A DNA stretch of 64,000 bases, taken from Cyclobacteriaceae bacterium (GTDB lineage Bacteria; Bacteroidota; Bacteroidia; Cytophagales; Cyclobacteriaceae). This document shows positions 53,704 to 62,469 of the stretch, in pieces. The translations under genes were made by a program, and so were the position numbers. Location: positions 35,339 to 99,338 of the forward strand of contig JALHOT010000011.1 in assembly GCA_022842845.1 (NCBI GenBank), given 5' to 3'. The notes beneath the pieces were generated by a model. The model was not told the origin of the DNA. It did no database searches and saw nothing but the letters and a program-made list of their open reading frames with translations. How positions within the stretch are numbered: the first letter of the stretch is position 1; each line of letters opens with the position of its first letter.

Positions 53704-55377
53704 CTATTTTTTGCCCTCTGTTCGCTTCCAGGTGCTGGCTAACTTAACTGCTTCATAGGCATTGACAAGACCACCACTTTTGCTGAGCTGGCTAAAATCA
53801 ATTTCATCGCTGCTACCTGGTTTGCTGACCTTAAGTCCGTCAAATTTTCTGGTGGATTGAAGGAGAATTTCTTTTACATCATTTGCGTTGAGTGTTGGAA
53901 AATAGCCTAGTAAAATGGCAGCAATACCACTGACGACTGGAGTGGCCATGCTGGTGCCTTGTAAAGATTCGTACTCGTTGCCAGGAATCGTTGCGTAGAT
54001 AGAAGTGCCAGGAGAAAATACATCGACAGTCTTCTTACCAAAATTCGAGAAGTCAGCCACAAAGTCTTTTCCTTCACCCCACGATGAAGCACCAATTTCC
54101 AACCAGTTGTTAGCCACTTTTCCATTTGAATATTGTGGTACAGGGAAGTGATCTTTCACGTCAATGTCATCGCCATCGTTGCCTGCTGCATGGACTAGTA
54201 ACACGCCTTTTTGTTCTGCATAACGAATAGCCTTTTCAACAACTTCTTTATTAGGAGAAAAGTATTTTCCAAAACTCATGTTAATGACCTGAGCTCCGTT
54301 GTCTACTGCATATAAGATGCCATTGGCTACATCTTTGTCGCGTTCATCGCCACTGGAGGGCACTACTCGTATTGGCATGATCAAAACATTATCCGCTACG
54401 CCTTTCATGCCAACAGCATTATTTCTGTTGGCAGCAATAATGCCGGCTACGTGGGTGCCGTGCTTGCTGGCATCATTCACATCGTTGTTGCCATAGTAGC
54501 GTTCATCTACATTGTTAATATTATCACCCACTACCTCGCGCGGATTGTAAGACAGATCATAACTCTTTACTGCTGCTTGCAGATGTTCAACGTAGTCGCC
54601 TAAACCGATAACATGCATTTCCAATTCTGCTAAGAAGGCTCCTAATTCAGTTTCGGGTTCAAGACTTTGGTAAACACTTTGTAAGGTTTTTTTGGCCATC
54701 AATAAAGTGTCTGTTGAGGCTTCAAGAGCGTCTATTTCTTTTAATGTAATTTGCTTCAGACCAGTTTTTGATCGGATGAGGCTGTCGTAATAATCGATAG
54801 TGATAAGAGCATTAACATAAAGATTAAGCTGCTGGGTATACTCATCCAGGTTTTTTTGGTTTGCCTTAGAATCATTTTCGTATTTAGTCTTTACTTTTTC
54901 CCAGTAGGCAATACCGGTCTTATCTTTTTTATTGGCCTTTGTCGTATTCTCATAGATGGGTTTTAAACGCAAGTATTCCCTGGTTACTTCTGCGTGATCA
55001 TTGACTGTGCTGCCAGTTTTACCTCCGATGAAATTCCAACCGTGCACATCGTCAATATAGCCGTTCTTATCATCATCCAGTCCATTACCAGCCACTTCCA
55101 ATGTATTTGTCCAGATATTGTCTTTAAGGTCATCGTGGTCAATATCAACACCAGTATCGATTACGGCTACAATAACTTTTTTAGATGGCTTACCCTTTAA
55201 TAGACTTTGATAGGCCTTTTCTATGCTCACCCCTTGCATTTTATCTGCCTCTGGATCTAGCAAAAACCAATTAAGAGGAGGTCCTTGGGCACTATCGATG
55301 TTGGTTGATTGTGCATCAGAATAGAAGGAATGAATGAAAACAAGAAAAAATAAGACTAAGCCGGGTAAACGCTTCAT
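53704..55377 (-). CDS. Subtilisin-like S8 serine protease with a large insert
   Basis: I start at the ATG complementary to 55375-55377 (557 aa), which gives a clear signal peptide (MKRLPGLVLFFLVFIHSF). The catalytic triad is D74 in VIDTGVD, H306 in HGTHVAGI and S476 in GTSMATP, with oxyanion N400 in HAAGND. Between the Asp and His the family usually has about 30-60 residues; here there are 232, with a Lys/Glu/Asn-rich helical insert from about 125 to 295. There is no recognisable T9SS sorting domain at the C-terminus. It should act in the periplasm or outside. Confidence 0.9.
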   Translation of the reverse strand: MKRLPGLVLFFLVFIHSFYSDAQSTNIDSAQGPPLNWFLLDPEADKMQGVSIEKAYQSLLKGKPSKKVIVAVIDTGVDIDHDDLKDNIWTNTLEVAGNGLDDDKNGYIDDVHGWNFIGGKTGSTVNDHAEVTREYLRLKPIYENTTKANKKDKTGIAYWEKVKTKYENDSKANQKNLDEYTQQLNLYVNALITIDYYDSLIRSKTGLKQITLKEIDALEASTDTLLMAKKTLQSVYQSLEPETELGAFLAELEMHVIGLGDYVEHLQAAVKSYDLSYNPREVVGDNINNVDERYYGNNDVNDASKHGTHVAGIIAANRNNAVGMKGVADNVLIMPIRVVPSSGDERDKDVANGILYAVDNGAQVINMSFGKYFSPNKEVVEKAIRYAEQKGVLLVHAAGNDGDDIDVKDHFPVPQYSNGKVANNWLEIGASSWGEGKDFVADFSNFGKKTVDVFSPGTSIYATIPGNEYESLQGTSMATPVVSGIAAILLGYFPTLNANDVKEILLQSTRKFDGLKVSKPGSSDEIDFSQLSKSGGLVNAYEAVKLASTWKRTEGKK

Positions 55378-55551
55378 GCTTTTGATTTTATAATTGGTAA
55401 GAATAACAAAATAAAAGTGTTTAAATATTGCTAATACAGAATTTTTAGAACTGGCCTTCATAAAATATGCCAAAAAGTGCATGAATCTTACCTCTGTCAT
55501 GCCTGCTATCAGCTTAACAAGCACTGGCGCCCGTTTGTGATCACCTTTGTT

Positions 55552-55677
55552 ATGTTAATGATGCTAGAAATGATTTACGTTGTCCTCTTTATGCTGCTTC
55601 TGCACTTTGGTCTTTTTTTCTACTGTGTCAGCAAACTGAATAACGAAATACACGATAATGAGTTTAGCCAGCAATAG
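55552..55677 (+). CDS. Possible small membrane protein (41 aa)
   Basis: An ATG-to-TAG frame in the 509-base gap between the subtilase and oxyR encodes MLMMLEMIYVVLFMLLLHFG followed by a polar tail (KLNNEIHDNEFSQQ). It is one hydrophobic helix with a soluble end, a plausible small membrane protein, but without support from context or family. Otherwise the gap holds the oxyR promoter and operator. Confidence 0.3.
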   Translation: MLMMLEMIYVVLFMLLLHFGLFFYCVSKLNNEIHDNEFSQQ

Positions 55678-55831
55678 TGAAATACCGTTATTTGGTAATG
55701 ATAATCACTAGTTAGACAATAGAGAGGAGGGTAATTACTAACCCATTTCTATTCAATTCCACTCCTTCGCTGACAGTTCCTCACACTTCCTTCGTCTTCA
55801 TTTCTATTACAAACATGGCTGTGTTGGCCTA

Positions 55832-55860
55832 TTGATGAGCGCTATATCTTTATAGATTTG
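55832..55860 (+). promoter_or_regulatory. oxyR promoter
   Basis: A TTG at 55832-55834 and TAGATTTG at 55853-55860 are 18 bases apart, close to the Bacteroidota -33/-7 arrangement. The ATG of oxyR is 26 bases beyond the -7 box. Confidence 0.6.
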
Positions 55861-55878
55861 TATTGATTTTATCAATAC
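55860..55878. promoter_or_regulatory. Palindromic operator at the oxyR start
   Basis: GTATTGAT-TTT-ATCAATAC is a perfect 8+3+8 inverted repeat at the presumed transcription start, 8 bases before the oxyR ATG. Its position and symmetry suit autorepression by a LysR-type dimer. Confidence 0.6.
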
Positions 55879-55886
55879 CAGCCACC

Positions 55887-56810
55887 ATGAACATACAACA
55901 ACTTGAATATATTGTAGCCTTAGATGAACATCGCAATCACGTAAAAGCTGCCCAGCAATGCCATGTTACCCAGCCCACGCTTAGCATGATGGTGAAAAAA
56001 TTGGAAGAGGAACTCGATGTAATGATTTTTGATCGAAGCACCTTGCCATTGAAACCAACCCCTGCTGGGGAGACTGTAATTAACAAAGCACGCAACATTT
56101 TAAAGGAAATTAAAAGTCTAAGGGATTCGGTAAAAATTGAAAAGGATACCATCGAAGGTGAATTTCGTTTGGGTGTTATACCAACGCTGGCTCCCTACTT
56201 ACTGCCAAGATTTTTGAATGAATTTTTGCAAAAGCATCCGGGCACTTCGTTTACTGTAACGGAATTGCAAACGCAGGAGATAGTATCACAGCTAAAGAGT
56301 AACAAACTAGATCTGGGTATTTTAGTAAGTCCGCTGGATGATAAAGAGATCCGGGAGATACCTATTTTTTATGAGCCGATTCTGTTGTACACTTCAGAGA
56401 AGATGAAGTACTACAAACAAGATAGAGTCAGTCTTAAATCACTTACTTATGATAATCTTTTACTGCTGGAAGAGGGGCATTGCTTCCGCGGACAGGTAGA
56501 GAACTTATGTACATCGATGGGCAGAAAAGTTGTGCACCAACTTAACTACCAAAGTGGCTCGTTAGAAACATTAAAGGCCATGGTAGATAACGATTATGGC
56601 TACACATTAATACCCGAGTTGGCAGTGGGCACCAAAAATAAAAATGTGCGCCATTTTACCAGTCCTGAACCAGTACGTGAGGTGAGTCTGGCCGTTCATC
56701 ATAATTTCATCAAGGAAAGACTTTTGCAAAAGCTCAGAGATGCTATCCTCAAAGCCATTCCTGCTCATTTTAAAAAGAACGAGAAAGTTGTAAGGGTACG
56801 CTGGAATTAG
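55887..56810 (+). CDS. oxyR: LysR-family peroxide sensor OxyR
   Basis: The 307-aa regulator starts MNIQQLEYIVALDEHRNHVKAA at the ATG at 55887; the earlier ATA-like frame is not a start. The N-terminal winged helix is typical of LysR. The regulatory domain carries EEGHCFRGQVENLC with cysteines at C199 and C208, exactly the positions and spacing of the disulfide-forming pair in Escherichia coli OxyR, which supports the peroxide-sensor call. It should activate peroxide defence genes. It is preceded by a promoter and a perfect palindrome. Confidence 0.92.
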   Translation: MNIQQLEYIVALDEHRNHVKAAQQCHVTQPTLSMMVKKLEEELDVMIFDRSTLPLKPTPAGETVINKARNILKEIKSLRDSVKIEKDTIEGEFRLGVIPTLAPYLLPRFLNEFLQKHPGTSFTVTELQTQEIVSQLKSNKLDLGILVSPLDDKEIREIPIFYEPILLYTSEKMKYYKQDRVSLKSLTYDNLLLLEEGHCFRGQVENLCTSMGRKVVHQLNYQSGSLETLKAMVDNDYGYTLIPELAVGTKNKNVRHFTSPEPVREVSLAVHHNFIKERLLQKLRDAILKAIPAHFKKNEKVVRVRWN

Positions 56811-56911
56811 CATAAGATTATCCTATGAATGTTTCATTCTTCAATCATTCGGGAGTTTGTAGTTTCTCCTGACATAGGCTTGTCACCAGCGCTTCGTTAA
56901 ATTGCATCTCT

Positions 56912-58024
56912 ATGGAGGAGGTCATCGCAAAGCCTTATCGGAAAATTATTCATGTAGACATGGATGCCTTTTATGCCTCCATTGAGCAACGTGATTTCCC
57001 TGAGTATCGGGGTAAACCGATAGCTGTAGGTGGTTCGCCCGATGGGCGAGGCGGTGTGGTGGCCACAGCTAGTTACGAGGCCAGAAAATTTGGTGTGCGC
57101 TCAGCCATGCCATCCAAGAAGGCGAAACAACTTTGTCCGCAGTTGATATTTGTATATCCGCGCTTCAGTGTTTACAAAGAAGTTTCCAGTAAGATTCGTG
57201 AGATATTTCTTCGCTACACTGATTTAATCGAACCGCTTTCGCTGGACGAGGCCTATCTGGATGTAACTGAAGATAAACCAGGCATTGGTTCTGCGATTGA
57301 TATTGCCAAGCAGATCAAAGAAGCTATACAATCGGAGTTACAACTTACAGCCTCGGCAGGTGTTTCTATCAATAAGTTTGTGGCCAAGATAGCTTCAGAT
57401 ATGCACAAGCCTAACGGACTTACCTTTATTGGACCTTCGCGCGTGGAAGCCTTTGTTGAAAAACTTCCAGTTGAAAAATTTTTTGGCGTAGGCAAGGTAA
57501 CGGCTGAGAAGATGAAGAAGATGCACTTGCATACAGGAGCAGATCTCAAACAACTTTCGGAAGCTGACTTAGTCCGATACTTTGGCAAAGCTGGCAGATT
57601 CTATTATAAAATTGTGCGTGGCCAGGATGACAGACCTGTACAGCCTGACCGTGAAACAAAATCAGTAGGAGCAGAAGACACCTTTGCCTACGACTTAACG
57701 GATGTAGAAGAAATGGTGCTACAAGTCAAGAAAATTGCCGTGTTGGTAGTCAACAGACTGCAAAAAAATCAACTAAAGGGCAGAACCGTAACATTAAAAA
57801 TCAAGTATCACGACTTCAGGCAAATAACGCGTAGCAAATCATTCACTGTCGGTATCGATGATGAAGAAACAATTAAAGAAACGGCTCTTGAACTTTTGAA
57901 AGGTACCGAAATCGATCAGGTAAAAGTACGTTTGCTAGGCATCTCACTATCGAATTTTGGCGAATTACAACCTAGATTCAAACAAAGAGGCGAGACAGAA
58001 CAGCTCGGGTTGTTTGATGAATAA
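56912..58024 (+). CDS. dinB: DNA polymerase IV (Y family)
   Basis: The 370-aa translesion polymerase has the catalytic palm residues in VDMDAFYASIEQRD (about 15-28) and SLDEAYLDVT (about 110-119), a helix-hairpin-helix stretch around FFGVGKVTAEKMKKM, and the little-finger domain. It ends in an apparent beta-clamp-binding tail, TEQLGLFDE, where QLGLF is a good clamp motif. It is single, 101 bases after oxyR. Confidence 0.94.
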   Translation: MEEVIAKPYRKIIHVDMDAFYASIEQRDFPEYRGKPIAVGGSPDGRGGVVATASYEARKFGVRSAMPSKKAKQLCPQLIFVYPRFSVYKEVSSKIREIFLRYTDLIEPLSLDEAYLDVTEDKPGIGSAIDIAKQIKEAIQSELQLTASAGVSINKFVAKIASDMHKPNGLTFIGPSRVEAFVEKLPVEKFFGVGKVTAEKMKKMHLHTGADLKQLSEADLVRYFGKAGRFYYKIVRGQDDRPVQPDRETKSVGAEDTFAYDLTDVEEMVLQVKKIAVLVVNRLQKNQLKGRTVTLKIKYHDFRQITRSKSFTVGIDDEETIKETALELLKGTEIDQVKVRLLGISLSNFGELQPRFKQRGETEQLGLFDE

Positions 58025-58395
58025 TAGATTGTTCACTCAAACCGACATGAAGACTTTTATCAAATCAAATACATAATAGTAGCTTGCTGGGCATGCGATG
58101 GTCTGATGAAGTAAAAGTTACCATTGCTAAACAAGAAGGGCTAAGGGAATTTAAGACCAGTGCTAAGATTAGTGAGATCCATACTAATTAAGTACAAAAG
58201 ACCCTGGAAGCTAAGTGCCCTGACGAATTTAATAGCAGGAATTCAATTACCTATTTACTAGGTACGGGTGGTCCGCTGCAGGTTGTATAAAAATACGAAA
58301 AGGCATAGTTGATGACAGGAAAAATAGCTTTCAATTTTCAGCCACTAAAAGTTATTTATTTGAAAAATCTTTCAACTTTGTATTAAAATTTTTTT
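58025..58395. other. 371-base gap with possible decayed coding sequence
   Basis: The plus-strand frame from 58093 (ATG) to 58191 (TAA) and onward to TAA 58290 reads as two protein-like stretches broken by a single stop, about 32 and 32 residues (start MRWSDEVKVTIAKQEG; after the stop VQKTLEAKCPDEF). The composition looks like former coding sequence but I do not recognise a family, and no start with a good context exists. The rest of the gap has no feature. Confidence 0.3.
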
Positions 58396-59256
58396 ATGAG
58401 AAAACTGCTTGCCTTCTTTTTGATTAGTGTCACGACAAGTGCGCTTGCTCAAGATAAACCGACTTATAAAATTTTTACGAAAGAAGGTAAGCCGGCTGAC
58501 TTTGCAATTATGATGAAGGAAGCAGCAAAAGCTGATCTTACTTTTTTTGGGGAGTTGCACGATAATTCAATGGCTCATTGGTTGGAACTGCAAGTGATGA
58601 AAGAAATATTTGCCCAGCGCGGTGCCGTCACCCTAGGCATGGAGATGTTCGAAGCAGATAACCAAATCATACTTAATGAATATTTATCAGGGCTTATCGA
58701 TGAGAAACTGCTGTTGAGCGAGGCAAAAGTGTGGGACAATTATAAAAACGACTATAAGCCTTTGGTTGAATTTGCGAAAGAGAAAAAGCAAAGGGTCATC
58801 GCCACGAATGTTCCGCGCAGGTATGCCAATGTTGTCTTTAAAAAAGGGTTAGAAACACTCGGTTCTTTGCCAGCTGAAGCGAAAGGCTGGATAGCCCCTC
58901 AGCCAATTACTTTTGATCTTACCTTACCTGGCTACAAGACAATGATAGATCAAATGGGAACCCATGGCGCTCCCGGTACAGCTGAGAATATGGCGCGCTC
59001 ACAGGCTGTGAAAGATGCTACGATGGCTCATTTCATTTTACAGAGTAAATCCTTCCCATTCTTACATGTCAATGGTTCTTATCATTCACAAAATTTTGAG
59101 GGTATCGTTTGGTACATTAGGCAAGCCGATGCAAAAATTAAAGTGCTTACACTGCAGGTAGTAGAACAAAAGGATATCAACCAGGTGGAAGAGGGCAATA
59201 AGGGTTTGGCCGACTTTATTATTTGTGTTCCTGCCGACATCACCAAGACCTATTAA
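58396..59256 (+). CDS. ChaN-like exported protein
   Basis: The 286-aa protein has a signal peptide (MRKLLAFFLISVTTSALAQ). It then matches the ChaN (DUF399) pattern: FFGELHDNSMAHWLELQ (about 50-66), LGMEMFEADNQ (about 80-90) and FPFLHVNGSYHSQNFEGI (about 217-234). ChaN family members bind haem or iron and are related in fold to Tiki-type metallohydrolases. The His of GELHDN and Glu of GMEMFE are in the expected places. A role in iron or haem uptake is possible but no uptake genes lie nearby. It has no lipobox. Confidence 0.8.
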   Translation: MRKLLAFFLISVTTSALAQDKPTYKIFTKEGKPADFAIMMKEAAKADLTFFGELHDNSMAHWLELQVMKEIFAQRGAVTLGMEMFEADNQIILNEYLSGLIDEKLLLSEAKVWDNYKNDYKPLVEFAKEKKQRVIATNVPRRYANVVFKKGLETLGSLPAEAKGWIAPQPITFDLTLPGYKTMIDQMGTHGAPGTAENMARSQAVKDATMAHFILQSKSFPFLHVNGSYHSQNFEGIVWYIRQADAKIKVLTLQVVEQKDINQVEEGNKGLADFIICVPADITKTY

Positions 59257-59298
59257 CCCTTCATCGGGCTTATAAGATATTTTACGATTTTAACATAA

Positions 59299-59306
59299 TA
59301 ATTTTG
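59299..59306 (+). promoter_or_regulatory. Candidate -7 element
   Basis: TAATTTTG fits TAnnTTTG, 38 bases before the ATG at 59345. No -33 box at the usual spacing is evident. Confidence 0.35.
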
Positions 59307-59344
59307 ATAGTGATCAGTTAAGAGGTATTCCTAAGCCCCTCTTT

Positions 59345-60673
59345 ATGTTCAAAGTATTGATCATTGTGTGCAGCTGCAGCACCCTTGTGTTGGCACAACA
59401 TAGAAAGAAAGATAGTAGACTTTTTCATTTCTCTTTAAGCCCCGGTATCAGCAGCAATGGTATGCACGGAGCTAATTTGGCCAATGTTTTTTCATTCAAT
59501 CTCAGTGCTGGTTATACAGGAAAAACAAGATTCTTTGAACTGGCCGCAGTGTCTAATGCCAATGAATTGGAAACAAGGGGACTTCAGATCGCAGGTCTTG
59601 CCAATGTAACGGGTATCAATGCCTATAAGGGATTGAGCGAAAAGGAGATTGAGCAGAAATACAAAAGTGGCTTCGAGGCGAATTTAACAGGTGCCCAGTT
59701 TTCTGGTGTTGTTAACAAAGTTCTTTCCAATGTTTATGGCTGGCAAAGCACTGGTGGTGTGAATGTGGTGGGCAATGCCTTATTTGGTTTTCAGGCAGCA
59801 GGCATTAGTAACATTGTTTATAAGTACTCTTTCGGATGTCAACTCGCTGGATTTTCAAACGTTTCTATTCAATCCATGGATGGTGTGCAAATAGCAACGC
59901 TCACTAATTATACGCAAGGGGGTTTGTATGGCGTTCAAATAAGTGCATTTAATGAAGCGGGTTTCATTGAAGGTAAAAATGGTTATGAGAATGCTGACTA
60001 CACTGGACTTCAATTGGGTCTTTTTAACAGAGCTAAGATCAGGATGAATGGTTATCAAGTAGGAATTGTTAATGTAGCAGGTCGTATGCAGGGAACCCAA
60101 TTAGGGTTAATCAATATTTATAAACGGGGTAAGGATATGGGCACGCGTGATGGGACTGCTATTGGATTAATCAATGTTGATAACACTATGAATTTAGTGG
60201 CCTATGCAAATGAGTTATTCCCTATCAATGTTGAGATGACAACGGGGAATGCAAAAAATGGAAGGATATCATCAGAGAGTAAAACTAAATATGTTCTGAA
60301 TTCATTAATCTATGCGAATAGAGGTGATTGGATTGCTGACCGCAATATGCAATGGGCATTGGGCTACGCGCTGAGAAAATATTTTTTTAGTCGTTCAACG
60401 GCTAAAGGCGGTAGTGAGTTTTGGTTTTATGCCTATGGTGCCAGCATATTACATATAAATGAAATCAAAGGAAAGTTGAGTAAAGATGTAAACCTATTGA
60501 TAAGGCCAGAATTACTACTTGGAAGAAAAATTCATCCGAAGATCAGCAGTTTATATGTTTTTACCTCGATAACGTACAATGGCAGAATACAAAAAGAAGG
60601 AATGCATGACGGTATAAGCTCTGCAAACAATAAACATTGGCCAGGCTTTTCAATAGGATTGATGGCCCATTGA
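59345..60673 (+). CDS. Exported protein with 16-residue GxQ repeats (LA_2272-like)
   Basis: The 442-aa protein has a signal peptide (MFKVLIIVCSCSTLVLAQ). From about residue 79 to 280 it is built of repeats starting G-x-Q, with pattern GxQxxGxxN. Six successive copies start at residues 116, 132, 148, 164, 180 and 196, each exactly 16 residues apart; more irregular copies start at 79, 221, 236 and 250. This recalls LA_2272-type surface repeat proteins (from memory). The last 150 residues have aromatic alternating strands without a terminal Phe (end LMAH). A beta-solenoid or barrel is possible. It is probably outer-membrane or surface located. Confidence 0.75.
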   Translation: MFKVLIIVCSCSTLVLAQHRKKDSRLFHFSLSPGISSNGMHGANLANVFSFNLSAGYTGKTRFFELAAVSNANELETRGLQIAGLANVTGINAYKGLSEKEIEQKYKSGFEANLTGAQFSGVVNKVLSNVYGWQSTGGVNVVGNALFGFQAAGISNIVYKYSFGCQLAGFSNVSIQSMDGVQIATLTNYTQGGLYGVQISAFNEAGFIEGKNGYENADYTGLQLGLFNRAKIRMNGYQVGIVNVAGRMQGTQLGLINIYKRGKDMGTRDGTAIGLINVDNTMNLVAYANELFPINVEMTTGNAKNGRISSESKTKYVLNSLIYANRGDWIADRNMQWALGYALRKYFFSRSTAKGGSEFWFYAYGASILHINEIKGKLSKDVNLLIRPELLLGRKIHPKISSLYVFTSITYNGRIQKEGMHDGISSANNKHWPGFSIGLMAH

Positions 60674-60680
60674 TACAATA

Positions 60681-61490
60681 CTATTTCACTTTAGCCTTTC
60701 TTACAATTTTTGCAAACAAACCGGGGGTAAATCGATGCAGGTAGGCAGCCAGTGTTTCTTTCCATCCACCTACATAAATCTCACGCTTTTTATAGATGAT
60801 GGCGTTTACAATTTTATTGGCCACAAAGGCAGGACTGAGTCCAGCTGCATGGGTATCATCTTTTTTATTCTGAGTAGATCCATCTCCTTTCAAAGCAGTT
60901 AAGCTGAGATTGGTGTTTGTCCAACCGGGACAAATCATTGTTACGTAAATGGAAGGATTTTCTTTCCACAACTCTGCCCGTAAGGAATTAAAAAAACCTT
61001 GTAAGGCATGCTTCGCTGCAGCGTAAGCAGTTCGGTAGGGAGTACCAATAATTCCGGTAATGCTGCTTACCGTTACAAAGTGCCCTTGTTGCCTTTGAAT
61101 GAAGTGAGGAATCAGCGCTTTGCTAAGTGTAATAGTGCCGAAATAATCTATCTCCATTATTTTTCGGTCTACCGCTAAACTCGTTTCTTTTGCGAGGGCT
61201 CTTTGAGAAATGCCTCCGTTGTTAACGAGAATATCGATATGTCCAAATACCTGAATAGCGGCTTCAGCAGATAAAGTCAGAGTATCAGTCAAGGATAAAT
61301 CCAGTGGCAGGATATGAATGTTGGGCTGTGCATGCCCAGGACAATTACCCTTAACGCGTTCCAGTTCTTCCTTTCTTCTTGAGGATAAAATGAGTTTTGT
61401 ATTGTGTTGGGCTAAAGCGTAAGTAAGGGCTTCACCAATTCCAGAGGAGGCTCCGGTGATCCAGATAACTTTATTTTGTAATGACGACAT
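60681..61490 (-). CDS. Short-chain dehydrogenase/reductase
   Basis: I start at the ATG complementary to 61488-61490 (269 aa), which begins MSSLQNKVIWITGASSGIGEAL, the TGxxxGIG NAD(P) motif at about 12-18. The catalytic YxxxK is YAAAKHALQGFFNSL (about 159-173), with NNGGISQ and the SSITG Ser in their usual places. The substrate is unknown. The C-terminal GLFAKIVRKAKVK is short and basic. It follows the small membrane protein gene by 1 base. Confidence 0.88.
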   Translation of the reverse strand: MSSLQNKVIWITGASSGIGEALTYALAQHNTKLILSSRRKEELERVKGNCPGHAQPNIHILPLDLSLTDTLTLSAEAAIQVFGHIDILVNNGGISQRALAKETSLAVDRKIMEIDYFGTITLSKALIPHFIQRQQGHFVTVSSITGIIGTPYRTAYAAAKHALQGFFNSLRAELWKENPSIYVTMICPGWTNTNLSLTALKGDGSTQNKKDDTHAAGLSPAFVANKIVNAIIYKKREIYVGGWKETLAAYLHRFTPGLFAKIVRKAKVK

Positions 61491-61491
61491 A

Positions 61492-61890
61492 TCAGGAAGA
61501 CGTATTGCTGCGTGAAATTTTTTGATCTTCTGAGAAGATCCATATGGCGTAAACACCGATCACAGTACCTATCGGGAACGAAAATAGTTTTAAACAACCG
61601 ATGATGAGTGATAGTATTACTGCCCAGCTTTGTCTGGTAAGTAGCCCGATACCAGCAATGATGGTAGGTGCGGCTATGAAAGTAATGATAAGCCAAGGCA
61701 GGTAAGACATGATGGCTGTAACCAATTCTATAACGCGCTGCTCATCCGGATTAGCCTGATCAAAAACAAAGCTAAATATCAATGCCAAAACCGCATTAAT
61801 CATGAGCATTCCGATTAAGGTGAGTGTGCCTGAAATAACATAAAGAATACCCAGTACTCTTTTATGACCATCTAATCTTTGAGCGTCCAT
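61492..61890 (-). CDS. Small multi-helix membrane protein
   Basis: The 132-aa protein has four hydrophobic helices (about 12-40, 58-78, 80-95 and 95-117). The short segment after position 115 (WIFSEDQKISRSNTSS) is polar. I do not recognise a family. The stop is 1 base from the SDR start, so the two are cotranscribed. Confidence 0.6.
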   Translation of the reverse strand: MDAQRLDGHKRVLGILYVISGTLTLIGMLMINAVLALIFSFVFDQANPDEQRVIELVTAIMSYLPWLIITFIAAPTIIAGIGLLTRQSWAVILSLIIGCLKLFSFPIGTVIGVYAIWIFSEDQKISRSNTSS

Positions 61891-61913
61891 ACTTTTTTCT
61901 TCAAGTTAGAGAA

Positions 61914-62417
61914 TTATCTGTTTCTTTTATACAGCACAAAATCAAAGGGGTAGGCATGCTTATCATCAGCTGTATGTTTGATGCGACTATGCTCCTTAAA
62001 CACATGATAGTCAACTGTTGGAAAGTAGGTGTCACCTTCAATAGTAGCATGTATTTCAGTCAGGTAAAGTTGATCAGCTAGGGGGAGTGCCTGTTGATAG
62101 ATTTCAGCACCACCAATGATGAAAACCTCATGCTCTTGATGTGCTTTGGCAAAATGAATTCCTTCCTCTAAAGAATGTACTACCTGACAACCTTCAGCCT
62201 TAAAATTATTTTGTCGTGTAACCACAATATTGATTCTGTTTGGTAGAGGTCTAAACTTGTGTGGGATAGATTCATAATTCTTTCTGCCCATAATAACACA
62301 ATGGCCTTTAGTGGTTTCCATGAAGTATTTCATGTCATCAGGTAAGCGCCAGGGTAAGTCATTGTTTTTGCCAATAACTTTGTTGGTAGTATGAGCAGCA
62401 ATCAGTGATATGATCAT
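61914..62417 (-). CDS. folA: Dihydrofolate reductase
   Basis: FolA reduces dihydrofolate to tetrahydrofolate with NADPH. The 167-aa cytosolic protein has the start [32 protein letters not shown] (about 1-32, with the substrate-site Asp in LPDDM), the NADPH motif [12 protein letters not shown] (about 42-53) and [22 protein letters not shown] (about 100-121). The length is normal. fmt lies upstream on the same strand, 52 bases away, and shares folate chemistry. Confidence 0.94.
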   Translation of the reverse strand: MIISLIAAHTTNKVIGKNNDLPWRLPDDMKYFMETTKGHCVIMGRKNYESIPHKFRPLPNRINIVVTRQNNFKAEGCQVVHSLEEGIHFAKAHQEHEVFIIGGAEIYQQALPLADQLYLTEIHATIEGDTYFPTVDYHVFKEHSRIKHTADDKHAYPFDFVLYKRNR

Positions 62418-62469
62418 GATGATGGTAGATTAAGAATCTTTTTTGAGCAGTCTATACTGATGAATTATT

